A DNA stretch of 64,000 nucleotides from the NCBI RefSeq assembly GCF_014653155.1, contig NZ_BNAF01000010.1, positions 149,986-213,985 of the forward strand, read 5' to 3'. Positions 37,023-47,616 of the stretch are shown here, one piece after another. The DNA is from Sphingobacterium griseoflavum. GTDB lineage: Bacteria; Bacteroidota; Bacteroidia; Sphingobacteriales; Sphingobacteriaceae. A program made the position numbers and the translations under genes. Below the pieces are notes generated by a model that saw only the letters and a program-made list of their open reading frames with translations, made no database searches and had not been told where the DNA came from. The number at the start of each line of letters is the position of its first letter. Position 1 is the first letter of the stretch.

Positions 37023-38102
37023 CTACAACTTGCTATTTACATCGATCGCATTTAGTTCGCTAAACGCCTGTTTCAACCGCGTTACAAACGCTTCTTCTCC
37101 CTTACGTAACCAAACACGTGGATCGTAGAATTTTTTATTGGGCGAGTCAGTACCTTCCGGGTTACCGATCTGTGCTTGCAGGTAATCATGGTTCTTAGCT
37201 TCATATGCACGAACACCATCCCAAAATGCCCATTGCATATCGGTATCTATGTTCATTTTGATTGCTCCGTATGATAATGCTTCCGCAATTTCTTCAGGCG
37301 AAGAACCCGAGCCGCCATGGAAAACAAAGTTCACAGGTTTTTCTGCCTTAAGATCAAATTTTTCACGGATATATTCTTGGGAATTATGCAAAATAACCGG
37401 TTGAAGTTTTACGTTCCCTGGCTTATATACACCATGCACATTACCGAAGGCAGCGGCAACCGTAAATTTATCGGAAACTTTAGATAACTCTTCAAATGCA
37501 TAAGCTACCTCTTCAGGCTGGGTATACAATTTTGAGCTGTCTACATCCGAATTGTCCACGCCGTCCTCTTCCCCGCCGGTAACACCTAGTTCGATTTCTA
37601 CGGTCATTCCAAGCGGCTTCATGCGGGCAAGATATTTTGCAGAAATCTCGATATTCTCCTCAAGGGGTTCTTCCGATAAGTCCAACATATGTGATGAAAA
37701 CAAAGGTTTGCCATGTTGTGCAAAGAATTTCTCACCGGCATCTAACAATCCGTCAATCCAAGGCAACAGCTTTTTCGCTGCATGATCCGTATGTAAGATA
37801 ACAGCTACCCCATAATGTTCCGCCAATAGGTGAACATGCTGCGCGGCAGAAACGGCTCCTAAGATACATGCCTTGAGCCCATCGTTGTTCAATGTTTTTC
37901 CTGCATAAAATTGTGCGCCACCATTTGATAGCTGAATGATAACGGGCGAGTTTACTGCCTTTGCAGTTTCCAACACTGCATTAATGGAATTCGTTCCAAT
38001 AACGTTAACTGCTGGCAATGCAAACTTATGTGTTTTAGCAATCTCGAAAAGCTCTTGAACTTGATCTCCTGTCAAAACACCTTTAAAATCTTTTAGGCTC
38101 AT
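37023..38102 (-). CDS. fbaA: Class II fructose-bisphosphate aldolase
   Basis: 359 residues from the ATG at 38102 (MSLKDFKGVLTGDQVQ). A GTG ten codons upstream keeps the frame open, but it falls at or before the predicted transcription start, so it is unlikely. It matches the long class IIA (FbaA) form: zinc histidines in ILHTDHAAKK, VFHGGSGSSPEE and FGNVHGVY, and the phosphate-binding KMNIDTDMQWAFWDGV. It cleaves fructose 1,6-bisphosphate in glycolysis and makes it in gluconeogenesis. Monocistronic, with promoter and terminator visible. Confidence 0.95.
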   Translation of the reverse strand: MSLKDFKGVLTGDQVQELFEIAKTHKFALPAVNVIGTNSINAVLETAKAVNSPVIIQLSNGGAQFYAGKTLNNDGLKACILGAVSAAQHVHLLAEHYGVAVILHTDHAAKKLLPWIDGLLDAGEKFFAQHGKPLFSSHMLDLSEEPLEENIEISAKYLARMKPLGMTVEIELGVTGGEEDGVDNSDVDSSKLYTQPEEVAYAFEELSKVSDKFTVAAAFGNVHGVYKPGNVKLQPVILHNSQEYIREKFDLKAEKPVNFVFHGGSGSSPEEIAEALSYGAIKMNIDTDMQWAFWDGVRAYEAKNHDYLQAQIGNPEGTDSPNKKFYDPRVWLRKGEEAFVTRLKQAFSELNAIDVNSKL

Positions 38103-38526
38103 ATGTTTTGTCTTTTTTTTAATATGTGTCACTAAAGATACGCTTTTTTTCCAATACTACACAAGACTTAGTGTTAAAAATACACGACCGCGACCACCCC
38201 AACCCTCTCGGGAGACAGCAGCTGAGATGCACTATTTGCAATGCGTCAACAGAGATATTGCAGAACAACGAGATGGGAACAGCTAACTGCGCAAAGCGAC
38301 AAAGCATCTTGTGGCGAATTATCGTATTGTATCCGTACTTTTACCAGAATTATCCGATTGACATTCTCCATAATCCGATTTTCCTACCTTAATTTATGGA
38401 AATCTTCGGTTTTCCGCAAACGCTAGATGGAGAAAGGCAGATAAATCGTTTCAAAACGCAATCGCATAGGTATCTTTTTTAAATATATTAATATCTTTAT
38501 CGGATTAAACGAACATAAAAACTAAA
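38103..38526. other. 424-bp intergenic region between divergent fbaA and the yffB-like gene
   Basis: Holds the fbaA promoter on the left. At the right a TATCTTTA element near 38490 on the plus strand could serve the downstream operon. A plus-strand frame at 38126-38392 has no recognisable protein features. Nothing else seen. Confidence 0.5.
38133..38164 (-). promoter_or_regulatory. fbaA promoter
   Basis: On the minus strand, TTG (38162-38164), 21-nt spacer and -7 element TATCTTTA (38133-38140), one mismatch from TAnnTTTG. The predicted start near 38128 yields a 26-nt leader and supports the ATG at 38102. Confidence 0.6.
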
Positions 38527-38877
38527 ATGGCCATACATATTTACGGTATCAAAAACTGTAGTACGGTGAAAAAAGCGTTGGATTGGTTTGATGAAAAGAG
38601 CCTGCCCTATGTTTTCCATGACTACAAAAAAGAACCTGCCACATTGGAAAAGCTGAAGCAATGGGAGGAAAAGGTTTCGTGGGAATCACTGTTAAACAAA
38701 AAGGGCACAACGTGGCGAAAACTTTCAACCACGCAGCAAGCTAGCGTATGCGATGCAGCATCGGCCAATGCCGTTCTTTTACAGCACAACAGCATGATCA
38801 AAAGACCGCTTATTGAAGGACCAAAAGGGATTGTTTTGGGTTTTGATGAAACTGAATATTCTAGTAAATTATTATAA
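38527..38877 (+). CDS. ArsC/Spx-family (YffB-like) thioredoxin-fold protein
   Basis: 116 residues, single ArsC-like domain. The N-terminal strand-loop is IHIYGIKNCSTVKKALDW, with the cysteine of the CxxxK motif typical of YffB and plant/bacterial ArsC-like reductases. The later segment MIKRPLIEGPKGIVLGF supplies the conserved arginine and glycine loop. Family members use glutathione or another thiol as electron donor; the arsenate activity is not established for YffB types. It opens a four-gene plus-strand operon and lies 3 bp before the M1 peptidase gene. Confidence 0.88.
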   Translation: MAIHIYGIKNCSTVKKALDWFDEKSLPYVFHDYKKEPATLEKLKQWEEKVSWESLLNKKGTTWRKLSTTQQASVCDAASANAVLLQHNSMIKRPLIEGPKGIVLGFDETEYSSKLL

Positions 38878-38880
38878 TCT

Positions 38881-40830
38881 ATGAATGGTAAAATTATTTT
38901 TAGCGCTATTTCTTGTGCGCTGCTAACTTGTAGTCAACTTTACGGGCAAAGCAAAAGCGTATATAACTATACAGAAGCATTTAATCCCATTTTCTACACA
39001 AGCAACGGTAACAGCTATCGCTCTGCCAGTGGTAGACCGGGGCACGCCTATTGGCAAAATGCAGCAGATTACACCATAAAAGTACAGCTGGATGAAAAAA
39101 GTAATCGGATCAGTGGGCGCGTTTCGATCCAGTACACCAACAACAGCCCAGATCCATTGCATTACATATGGCTGCAATTGGATCAGAATCTTTTTCATGA
39201 GCAGTCTCGCGGTCAGGCCGCTATTCCGCTGGAAGATAGCAGGTATGGATCAGCTGACTCTGATTTTAAAGGCGGCTTTGATCTAAGCCGGGTTACACTG
39301 GCTAATGGAAAACCGGCAACGTACGAGGTAATTGACACACGCATGCGCGTAGAACTTCCTACAGCACTTGCCCCTTCCGGAGGGACGATTTCGCTAGATT
39401 TGGATTTCTCGTACACTGTACCTGAGTATGGTGCCGACAGAACGGGCATACTGAACACAAAGAACGGGAAAATATTTGCAATAGCGCAATGGTACCCACG
39501 CGTTTGTGTTTACGACGACATACTGGGGTGGAATACCGAGCCCTATACAGGTCCAGGCGAGTTCTATTTGGAATATGGCAACTATACTATCGAGATCACG
39601 GCACCCGCCAGCCACATTGTCGTAGCTGGCGGTGAGCTGCTGAACCCGGAGGATGTCTGGACAGGTGAACAACTCTCTCGTTATAAAAAAGCCTTTGAAA
39701 GCGACAAAACGGTGTCCATCCGCTCCGCGGCCGAAGTTACGTCTACGAATTCTAGACCGAAAAAAAGCACGTTGACCTGGAAATATAAATTACAGAACGC
39801 TCATGATTTCGCGTGGGCATCGTCTGCGGCTTTCATCATCGATGGTGCGAAGATCAACAAACCTAGCGGCAAGACCGCCTTAGCGCTTTCTGCCTACCCA
39901 ATAGAGAGCAACGGCAATAATGCATGGGAACGTTCGACAGAGTATACCAAAGCTTCCATAGAATATTACAGCAAAAAATGGTTGGAATATCCGTATCCCG
40001 TGGCGGTAAATGTCGCTGCAAACGTGGGCGGCATGGAGTACCCTGCCCTGTCATTTTGCGGCTACGAAGCAAAAGCAGGCAGCCTGTGGGGCGTAACAGA
40101 TCATGAATTTGGTCATAACTGGTTTCCGATGATCGTTGGTAGCAACGAACGTTTGCATGCTTGGATGGACGAAGGGTTTAATAGTTTTATCAACGAGCTA
40201 TCCACGCAAGCGTTCAATAAAGGCGAGTATCAACGAATATTCGGAAACCGGAACAGTATGGCACGTGCGTTTTCCCAACCTGCACTTGAACCTATCATGT
40301 CTACACCTCAAAACATGAAGGAGCGCAATATTGGAATCCTCGCATATTATAAGCCTGCTTATGGTCTTCGCCTGCTACGCGACGAGGTAATAGGTGAGGA
40401 ACGATTTGATCGCGCCTTCCGTGCCTATATCGAAGCTTGGGCCTACAAGCACCCAACGCCATACGATTTTTTTCGCACCATGGAAAACGAGACAGGAGAA
40501 AATCTCGCTTGGTTTTGGCGTGGATGGTTCCAACATAACTGGATGCTGGATCAGTCTATCCGCAGCGTCGATTACGAAAAACTGGACCCCAAGAACGGTG
40601 CTATTATCACGATAGAAAACCTGCAAAAACTCCCGATGCCTGTTGTGGTAGAAGCGGTTACCGAGTCGGGAGAGCGGATCAGAAAGAAATTGCCCGTGGA
40701 AATATGGCAACGGAATACAAGTTGGCGCTTCAAGTTGAAAACGACCGAAAAACTAACAAAAGTTACGATCGACCCAGACAACGTTTATCCGGATATCAAT
40801 CCCGAAAACAATGTGTGGCCTAAAAACTAA
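38881..40830 (+). CDS. M1 family zinc metallopeptidase, exported
   Basis: 649 residues with a signal peptide (1-22, QLYGQS). The N-terminal domain is a beta-rich aminopeptidase N-like saddle. The catalytic domain contains H408-E409-F-G-H412 and the third zinc ligand E431 in WMDEGFNSF. The exopeptidase GAMEN motif is replaced by GGMEYPA, as in many M1 relatives. It probably removes N-terminal amino acids from peptides in the periplasm. It fits the following amino acid permease, so the operon likely scavenges peptides. Confidence 0.92.
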   Translation: MNGKIIFSAISCALLTCSQLYGQSKSVYNYTEAFNPIFYTSNGNSYRSASGRPGHAYWQNAADYTIKVQLDEKSNRISGRVSIQYTNNSPDPLHYIWLQLDQNLFHEQSRGQAAIPLEDSRYGSADSDFKGGFDLSRVTLANGKPATYEVIDTRMRVELPTALAPSGGTISLDLDFSYTVPEYGADRTGILNTKNGKIFAIAQWYPRVCVYDDILGWNTEPYTGPGEFYLEYGNYTIEITAPASHIVVAGGELLNPEDVWTGEQLSRYKKAFESDKTVSIRSAAEVTSTNSRPKKSTLTWKYKLQNAHDFAWASSAAFIIDGAKINKPSGKTALALSAYPIESNGNNAWERSTEYTKASIEYYSKKWLEYPYPVAVNVAANVGGMEYPALSFCGYEAKAGSLWGVTDHEFGHNWFPMIVGSNERLHAWMDEGFNSFINELSTQAFNKGEYQRIFGNRNSMARAFSQPALEPIMSTPQNMKERNIGILAYYKPAYGLRLLRDEVIGEERFDRAFRAYIEAWAYKHPTPYDFFRTMENETGENLAWFWRGWFQHNWMLDQSIRSVDYEKLDPKNGAIITIENLQKLPMPVVVEAVTESGERIRKKLPVEIWQRNTSWRFKLKTTEKLTKVTIDPDNVYPDINPENNVWPKN

Positions 40831-40843
40831 AATTTTGATAAGA

Positions 40844-41530
40844 ATGAACTGGAATATAGCTTTAATGACCAGCGTTTGTTGGGTATTCTTTCTGTCGATG
40901 CACACGTCACAAGCACAGCAGATCCGGGGGATCGTGCATGAGCTGGAAAGCAGCCAGAAGCTTCCCGCCGTGCTGGTTAAAAATCTCCGCACGAATGAAA
41001 AAACGGAAACAGACAGTGAAGGTAATTTTCGTATTGGGGGCCAACTAAATGACTACCTAACCTTCGCGCAAGCGGGATACGAAATTGACACAGCCTTTAT
41101 ATACGAGGCTGGTGTACAACGCATTTATCTTGTGCGTGATCAAAAGAGTATTGTTATAGATGAGGTTATTGTGAGCCGTCTAACCGATAGTCGTTTGGTT
41201 GCGGAGATCGAAAAAGCTAAAAAAGACGGGCAGGTCGTCGATGCTTCCCAAAACCGCGGTGGCATGCGCCTTTCTCCGTCACGTCTGTTCGGGCGTCAGA
41301 GTAAAATGGCGCGCAAGAATTTGACGCTCCTTTTAACCGAGCAAAGCAACAGAAAAATCGACCGTCTGTTTTCCAATCAAGCCATTCGCGCCATTGTACC
41401 GCTCAACGATACCGAGCTACCGCTTTTCCGCGAGCAGTTCCGCCCAACTTTGGAGTTCTTGCAAACGGCTTCACCGGAAGATTTCCGGATCTATGTACTC
41501 GATGCCTACAGTAAATTCAAATCCGAATAA
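40844..41530 (+). CDS. Exported carboxypeptidase-regulatory-like domain protein
   Basis: 228 residues from the ATG at 40844, which opens a signal peptide (to about THTSQAQQ). Residues about 25-90 form a CarboxypepD_reg-like beta-sandwich (QIRGIVHELESSQKLPAVLVKN, broken by typical gaps, DSEGNFRIGGQ). The C-terminal half is helical and basic (FGRQSKMARKNLTLLLTEQSNRKIDRLF) with no known domain I can name. It has no beta-barrel, unlike TonB receptors with this domain. It is 13 bp after the peptidase gene and 26 bp before the permease gene. The function is unknown, perhaps an accessory of the peptide-use operon. Confidence 0.8.
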   Translation: MNWNIALMTSVCWVFFLSMHTSQAQQIRGIVHELESSQKLPAVLVKNLRTNEKTETDSEGNFRIGGQLNDYLTFAQAGYEIDTAFIYEAGVQRIYLVRDQKSIVIDEVIVSRLTDSRLVAEIEKAKKDGQVVDASQNRGGMRLSPSRLFGRQSKMARKNLTLLLTEQSNRKIDRLFSNQAIRAIVPLNDTELPLFREQFRPTLEFLQTASPEDFRIYVLDAYSKFKSE

Positions 41531-41556
41531 AAGAAACTACTAACCTCTAAGAAAAT

Positions 41557-43044
41557 ATGCTTTTTAAAAAATCTATTCCACAAATTATCGGTGAAGCCAG
41601 AGAAAGTGGCGAGCATACGCTGAAACGGACACTTTCCAGTAGCGGCCTTATCGCACTGGGCGTGGGTGCCATCATTGGGGCGGGTCTATTCTCGTTAACC
41701 GGTATCGCCGCTGCGGAGAACGCAGGACCAGCTGTTATATTATCTTTTGTCATCGCCGCGGTAGCCTGTTCCTTTGCCGGCCTTTGCTATGCAGAGTTTG
41801 CATCCATGATCCCCGTAGCGGGGAGTGCCTATACCTATTCCTACGCGACGATGGGCGAATTTGTCGCTTGGATTATTGGCTGGGATTTGGTGCTTGAATA
41901 TGCTTTGGCCAGCGCAACGGTCGCCGTGAGCTGGTCCCAATATTTCAACCAGTTGCTGATGACGTTCGGCGTCTCGATTCCCGACCAATTTTTAAAAGGC
42001 CCCTGGGAGGGCGGATTGGTCAATGTCCCGGCAATCGTGATCGTTTGTTTGCTTTCTCTTCTACTGATGCGCGGCACAAAAGAATCTTCCACGGTAAATA
42101 ATATTTTAGTCATTCTCAAAGTGAGCGTGGTATTAATCTTCATTGTTCTTGGTTGGAGCTTCATCGATTCGGCTAATCACAGTCCGTTTATTCCTACCAA
42201 TGAAGGAGAAGAACTAGTGAAAAGCGGAGAAAAGGGGTTATGGTCCTTTTTGACAAGCGATGACTTCGGTAAATTTGGGATCAGTGGAATTCTGCGTGCT
42301 GCAGGCGTTTTGTTTTTCGCTTTTGTAGGGTTTGATGCCGTAAGCACCGCAGCACAGGAGGCGAAGGATCCAAAGAAAGGCATGCCAATCGGGATCATAG
42401 GCTCGTTGATCGTGTGTACCATCCTTTACGTCCTTTTCTCCTATGTAATGACTGGTTTGGAGAACTATCAGATGTTTAAAGGAGATGCGAAGCCCGTCGC
42501 GACGGCATTTGCCAAAACGGGATACACTTTTTTAAATTCCGCCTTGATTGTTACGATCATCGCGGGATACACCTCCGTTATCTTAGTGATGTTGCTAGGT
42601 CAAAGTCGTGTTTTCTACTCGATGAGTAAAGATGGTTTACTTCCGAAAATATTCTCCGAGCTGTCCAAAAACCAAACACCTTGGAAAACGAATTTGATAT
42701 TTATGGTTTTTGTGTCGGTGTTCGCAGGCTTTGTTCCTGTTTCAGACCTCGGACATATGGTGAGCATAGGAACGTTGTTTGCCTTTACGTTGGTTTGTAT
42801 CGGAATATTGGTACTAAGGAAGTCCAATCCCGAAATTGAGCGTCCTTTCCGTACGCCATTTGTTCCGGTACTACCCATACTAGGTGTTGTGGTATGTGTC
42901 TTGCTCATGGCTTCTCTTCCGATAGAAAGTTGGGAACGTTTAGGCGTATGGTTATTGATCGGCCTCGTTATTTATATCTTCTACGGCATGAAAAACAGTA
43001 AAATTAGGCGTCAGCACAAGCATAGTAATTCATCCAATTTATAG
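41557..43044 (+). CDS. APC superfamily amino acid permease (cationic amino acid transporter-like)
   Basis: 495 residues with about 12-14 membrane helices. The first helix carries GVGAIIGAGLFSLTGIAA, the unwound-helix substrate loop typical of APC carriers, and FFAFVGFDAVSTAAQEAKDPKKGMPIGIIGS matches the CAT/YfnA subfamily. The C-terminus (HKHSNSSNL) is cytoplasmic. It imports amino acids by proton or cation symport; CAT relatives prefer basic amino acids, but the specificity here is inferred. It closes the operon and is followed by a strong terminator. Confidence 0.92.
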   Translation: MLFKKSIPQIIGEARESGEHTLKRTLSSSGLIALGVGAIIGAGLFSLTGIAAAENAGPAVILSFVIAAVACSFAGLCYAEFASMIPVAGSAYTYSYATMGEFVAWIIGWDLVLEYALASATVAVSWSQYFNQLLMTFGVSIPDQFLKGPWEGGLVNVPAIVIVCLLSLLLMRGTKESSTVNNILVILKVSVVLIFIVLGWSFIDSANHSPFIPTNEGEELVKSGEKGLWSFLTSDDFGKFGISGILRAAGVLFFAFVGFDAVSTAAQEAKDPKKGMPIGIIGSLIVCTILYVLFSYVMTGLENYQMFKGDAKPVATAFAKTGYTFLNSALIVTIIAGYTSVILVMLLGQSRVFYSMSKDGLLPKIFSELSKNQTPWKTNLIFMVFVSVFAGFVPVSDLGHMVSIGTLFAFTLVCIGILVLRKSNPEIERPFRTPFVPVLPILGVVVCVLLMASLPIESWERLGVWLLIGLVIYIFYGMKNSKIRRQHKHSNSSNL

Positions 43045-43061
43045 TCTTAGTTACTACATAG

Positions 43062-43093
43062 AAAAGCCGCTCTTGCAATCGAGAGCGGCTTTT
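43062..43093 (+). terminator. Terminator of the peptidase-permease operon
   Basis: Arms AAAAGCCGCTCT (43062-43073) and AGAGCGGCTTTT (43082-43093) with an 8-nt loop, then T residues. Confidence 0.92.
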
Positions 43094-43160
43094 TATGTAC
43101 TTTAATTCGTTTAAAGAATAATACGCTGAAGTAATGCGGATTTGCTTACGAGAAACTTCG

Positions 43161-46100
43161 TTAGTTATCCGTTGGCAAATTTGTTGGTACGGTAAACCAA
43201 AAGGTCGACCCCTCTCCTTCTATACTTTCTACACCGATTTGGCCATGGTGCCGCTCAATAATATCCTTACAGATGAACAGGCCCAATCCCAAGCCTGAAA
43301 ACTTGATGGATTCCTCTACCCGGAAAAACCGGTCAAAGACTAGATCTTTTTTATCATTCGATATACCGATACCAAAATCACGGACGGCAAGGCGCAGATT
43401 TTGTGCGTTTGACCGCTTGACCGTCACCGTAACTTTCTGTTGACCAGGCGAGTACTTAATTGCGTTGGAAAGAAAATTTACCACAACCTGTTCGATGCGA
43501 TGCCTATCAGCGGACAGGTAAAGATCTTCCTCTACAACCAACTCAATTTGATGTGCGATATCTCCATTTACCACATCATGGACGACCTCTTTTGTCAATT
43601 CTGAAAGATTAAACTCCGTGTAATTCAGCTGCATTTTTCCGGAATGTATTTTCGTCACATCCAGCAGGTCATTGATCAAGTAAGTAAGTTTATCCGTTTG
43701 CTTTAAGCTTTTCGAAAGAAAATCTTGGATGAGCGCCATCGATTTTCCTTGATCTATCGACTTCAGGCCTATCTGCAACATGGCTTTCAAGCTGGTAATG
43801 GGCGTTTTAAGTTCATGGCTTGCTATGCTCATAAACTCGTCCTTTCGATTCATCAGTTGCCTTGTGGCGATCTGCGATTTCACCAGTTCACTTACTTCAA
43901 AGCCAAAAAATGCAATGCCATCGATCTGTTCTCTATCGTCGAAAATCGGCGTGAAGAGGTAATCTATCCAAGCTTGTCCAATTTCGTTTCCATCCCCATC
44001 GAATTTCACTACGCGAAAGGCTTTGCCAGAAAACGCGCGTCCTTCGTTTAAAATATCGTTGTCTGCCTGAAACAAACGTTTGTCCACACCTATTTGATGC
44101 GCATCGCCTGATGCCAACCCAAAAAAATCCCTCCCTGCATAGAATTCTTTAAACGCTGCGTTGCTGTATTCATAACGAAGATCCAGTCCGCGACGGATGG
44201 AAATCAACGCAGGTGCATTTGCGAAAAGCTCATAAAATTCTTTCTGCTGGCGAAGGATGAACTCCTGTAGTTCCTGTTTTCTGCGCTCTGCTGCCTTGAT
44301 ACGCGTCACATCAACCACCGATCCCACCATCCGGTAAGCCACGCCATGGTCGTCGTGCTGTACCGTTCCACGATCCAGTATCTCCGCATATTCGCCGTCA
44401 GCACGTCTAAAGCGGTATTCTGCAAGCCACGATTCCTGTTGTTCATTTATCGCCGCGTACACACTCTCTCGAACGCGATCTACATCGTCCGGGTGAACGC
44501 ATGTATACCAAAAAGCCGTCGTCTGCGTATCGGCATTTATTTCATAGCCGAACATGGCGGAAAAGTTTTGACTACGCCAGATACTATTGTTTACCAAATC
44601 CCAATCCCAAACAGTATCGTTGGTGGCTTCAGAAACCAGGTTAAATCGGTCTTCGCTTTTTGTCAAACTTAGTGTGCGCTCACGAACTCTACTTTCCAGT
44701 TCATTGTTGAGCGTCTTTAGGGATTCACGAACCGTCAAAAGCTCATTGTAATTCCGTTTCAGGTTTTGTTCGCCCTTTTTTCTTTCGGTGACGTCGGTAT
44801 AGGTCACCGCCAGTAGATCGCCAATATTGGTTGCTGTTACAATGTACCATCGCTCATTATCTAATTGGATCTCGGTTTGCATATTATCGCCCGAAGATAC
44901 GATGTCCTTTAATTGCAGGAAGAGTTTTTCATTATACAGGCTTTGCAATTGCTTCCGGAAAAGTAAGCCTGCCAGATCATGCTCGCCCCGCTCAGCAATC
45001 TGCTCCGCGGTATTGTTCGCCGCGTAGCATTTGAAATCGACAACCTGTCCACTCGTGTTACGCACACTGGTAAATATCAGGATGGCGCTTAAACTGGTTT
45101 TGAATACCCCGACGATGATGTTGCTTAATTCGTTTAGAGCCGTTATATCAACAAATGTCACGACCACACCATCCGACTGGCCATCGATTCGAACATAAGG
45201 CATGATCCTCAATAAACATGTTCGGCCATTTTTCAAGTTTATTTCCCGTTCGGGCAGCGCGACATTGCTTTTCAACGCATGGTCAATATCCGCCAAGAAA
45301 TGTTCGTAGTTTATATTATTGGAGATATGCTTGATGGGCCGCCCAATATCTGCATCAATCAAGTTCACCATGTCCACCGCAGCTGGGTTAAATTTACGGA
45401 TGCGGCCCGTGCTGTCGATAAAAATCTGTCCGATATCTACGCTCTTGAAATAATTGTTTAAGTCATCATTCAATTCCACGAGCTCCTTGATCTTCTGTTG
45501 ATGCTCTGCATTCAAGGTGTGCAGTTCTTCATTCAGAGACTGTAATTCCTCATTGCTGGATTGCAGTTCTTCATTGGCAGACAGCAGTTCTTCGTTGCTG
45601 GACTGCAGCTCTTCATTGGCGGTATCCATTTCTTCGATGGCCACCTGCAAATTGTTCCGCACCTCACTAAGCTCACTTTCCAACTCAATGAGATACGTGT
45701 TTTGATGCTCGTCCGTCGCCACTTGCGGATGATAGTTCAGCGGCTCAACTTCCATTTCAACCTCTCGAAATACGACTAGCGTAAAAGGTCGTTCCAGATC
45801 TGGATTGGCGGGACTTACATCAATATTGAAAACCATGTCCTCCTTCGCGCTTTTTACACGAAGTCTTTTTAAAGACTTCGATACATTGTCCTTCCACACA
45901 GCTCGAACGGTGTTGTTCAGTAAATAGGAGATTTCCTTCGGCACCATTTTCAGAAGATTCATCTCCAACTTTTTTTCCGGTAGCGAGAGAAACCTTTTGT
46001 AGTTTCCTATGGTATCTTTTATCTCAAAATTTTTATCAATGAATACAGCGACATAGCCATATTGCTCCAATAGAAACTGTTGGAACAAGTCTTCGGAAGT

Positions 46101-47600
46101 TTTCTGCACCTTCTTTGCCGTACGTACGGGAAACGGACGTTGCACGCTGGTTTTGCCAGTACCTAAAAATTCAGTAGCTTTCGATATCGGACCAGTCTTC
46201 ATAAAGATCTTCCACTTGCTACTTATTTCCTTTACCCCTTCCTTAATGGGGTTTATGGTTTCGCTAGGCCCTAAAAACAAGAATCCATCTTGGTTCAACG
46301 CAAAATGAAACGTCGTCAAGATATTATGCTGCAAGAGACTATTCATGTAGATCAACATGTTCCGACAACAGATAAGATCATTCTTAATAAAAGGCGGTGT
46401 TTTGATTACATTGTGTTTCGCGAAAACCACTTGTTTACGAATATGGGGAACGACAGAGATCTGCTGCCCATCCTGTATAAAGTATTCATGGAATATCGTT
46501 TCAGGGATATCTTTCCGGAACGAAACGGGATAGCTATTGCGAGAGGCTATATCCAAACTAACTTCGTCAATATCAGATGCAAAAATTTTTATTTCTAGAT
46601 TCTTTCCGATTTTCTTTAAGTATTGGTCAATCAAGATCGCGACAGAATACACCTCCTCCCCCGTGCTACATGCGCACACCCACACCTTAACGACCTCGTT
46701 ATCCTGTTTGCGATCGATAATATGCGGAATCGCCTTATTTTTCAAGATATCAAAAGCCTGCTGGTCACGAAAGAAACGCGTTACGCCGATCAAAAAATCC
46801 TTTCCGAGCAAATCGATCTCATTTTCACTATCGCGCAGCAATTCGAGATAGTCCGCTACGTCGTCCAATTGTACGGCTTTCATGCGACGTCCGATCCGTC
46901 GGAAGATTGTCGGCGTCTTGTATAGCGAGAAATCGTGATCCGTGTGTGCATGAACCAAATCAAATATTTCATTCAAAACCGCTTCGTTTACCTGACCATT
47001 CTCCAGTGCACGTACCGGTGCAAGACTGATATAATCCGCCAACTTATCATACATCGCAGATATGGGTACGACATGGTCTACATTGCCCGATTTAATTGCA
47101 TTGATAGGCATACTATCGAATTTGGCTGTCTGTGGATCTTGTGCGATAACCAATCCTCCATTTTCTTTTATGGCCTCGATACCCAGCGTCCCGTCGCTAC
47201 CTGTTCCGGAAAGAATAATGGCTATAGCCTTACTTTTACTATTTTCAGCCAAGCTGATCAGGAAATTATCAATCGCATTGTTTGGAACCTTTCCTTCCTT
47301 TTTTCCCAAGTGCAAACGCCCATTTCGAATCGTAATAAACTTGTCATTTGGGATGACATATACGCACGAGGGCTCTACAATTTGATTTTCAGCAGCCTCA
47401 ATCACTTGCATATGGGTATGCTTCGAAACGAGTTCAACCAGTAAGCTTTTATAGTCCGATGAAAGGTGTTGAATCAACACGAAGGAAACCTCTATTGCAG
47501 AGGGAATACGATCAAAAAGATCATGGATGGCTTCCAATCCACCTGCTGACGCTCCAATACCGACTACATAATGGGTGTCTACCTTTTTTCTGCTTGCCAT
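43161..47600 (-). CDS. CheB-CheR-coiled coil-PAS-histidine kinase fusion protein
   Basis: 1479 residues, soluble. CheB domain 1-190 with intact triad S18 (GASAGG), H45 (IQHLSS) and D136 (SGTGSDG). CheR domain about 205-475 with the SAM loop VCACSTGEEVYSVA and CCRNMLIYMN. A coiled coil of NEELQSS heptads follows (about 640-700), then several PAS domains (from FKSVDIGQIFID; a PAC segment with VDVTR) and the kinase core with H1262 in SHELKTP, NAIKYSP and GLGLGLFIC. No chemoreceptor or CheA is nearby. It lies 16 bp after the phytochrome gene, so light is the probable input. Confidence 0.93.
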   Translation of the reverse strand: MASRKKVDTHYVVGIGASAGGLEAIHDLFDRIPSAIEVSFVLIQHLSSDYKSLLVELVSKHTHMQVIEAAENQIVEPSCVYVIPNDKFITIRNGRLHLGKKEGKVPNNAIDNFLISLAENSKSKAIAIILSGTGSDGTLGIEAIKENGGLVIAQDPQTAKFDSMPINAIKSGNVDHVVPISAMYDKLADYISLAPVRALENGQVNEAVLNEIFDLVHAHTDHDFSLYKTPTIFRRIGRRMKAVQLDDVADYLELLRDSENEIDLLGKDFLIGVTRFFRDQQAFDILKNKAIPHIIDRKQDNEVVKVWVCACSTGEEVYSVAILIDQYLKKIGKNLEIKIFASDIDEVSLDIASRNSYPVSFRKDIPETIFHEYFIQDGQQISVVPHIRKQVVFAKHNVIKTPPFIKNDLICCRNMLIYMNSLLQHNILTTFHFALNQDGFLFLGPSETINPIKEGVKEISSKWKIFMKTGPISKATEFLGTGKTSVQRPFPVRTAKKVQKTSEDLFQQFLLEQYGYVAVFIDKNFEIKDTIGNYKRFLSLPEKKLEMNLLKMVPKEISYLLNNTVRAVWKDNVSKSLKRLRVKSAKEDMVFNIDVSPANPDLERPFTLVVFREVEMEVEPLNYHPQVATDEHQNTYLIELESELSEVRNNLQVAIEEMDTANEELQSSNEELLSANEELQSSNEELQSLNEELHTLNAEHQQKIKELVELNDDLNNYFKSVDIGQIFIDSTGRIRKFNPAAVDMVNLIDADIGRPIKHISNNINYEHFLADIDHALKSNVALPEREINLKNGRTCLLRIMPYVRIDGQSDGVVVTFVDITALNELSNIIVGVFKTSLSAILIFTSVRNTSGQVVDFKCYAANNTAEQIAERGEHDLAGLLFRKQLQSLYNEKLFLQLKDIVSSGDNMQTEIQLDNERWYIVTATNIGDLLAVTYTDVTERKKGEQNLKRNYNELLTVRESLKTLNNELESRVRERTLSLTKSEDRFNLVSEATNDTVWDWDLVNNSIWRSQNFSAMFGYEINADTQTTAFWYTCVHPDDVDRVRESVYAAINEQQESWLAEYRFRRADGEYAEILDRGTVQHDDHGVAYRMVGSVVDVTRIKAAERRKQELQEFILRQQKEFYELFANAPALISIRRGLDLRYEYSNAAFKEFYAGRDFFGLASGDAHQIGVDKRLFQADNDILNEGRAFSGKAFRVVKFDGDGNEIGQAWIDYLFTPIFDDREQIDGIAFFGFEVSELVKSQIATRQLMNRKDEFMSIASHELKTPITSLKAMLQIGLKSIDQGKSMALIQDFLSKSLKQTDKLTYLINDLLDVTKIHSGKMQLNYTEFNLSELTKEVVHDVVNGDIAHQIELVVEEDLYLSADRHRIEQVVVNFLSNAIKYSPGQQKVTVTVKRSNAQNLRLAVRDFGIGISNDKKDLVFDRFFRVEESIKFSGLGLGLFICKDIIERHHGQIGVESIEGEGSTFWFTVPTNLPTDN

Positions 47601-47616
47601 TCGACGTATAAAAAAA

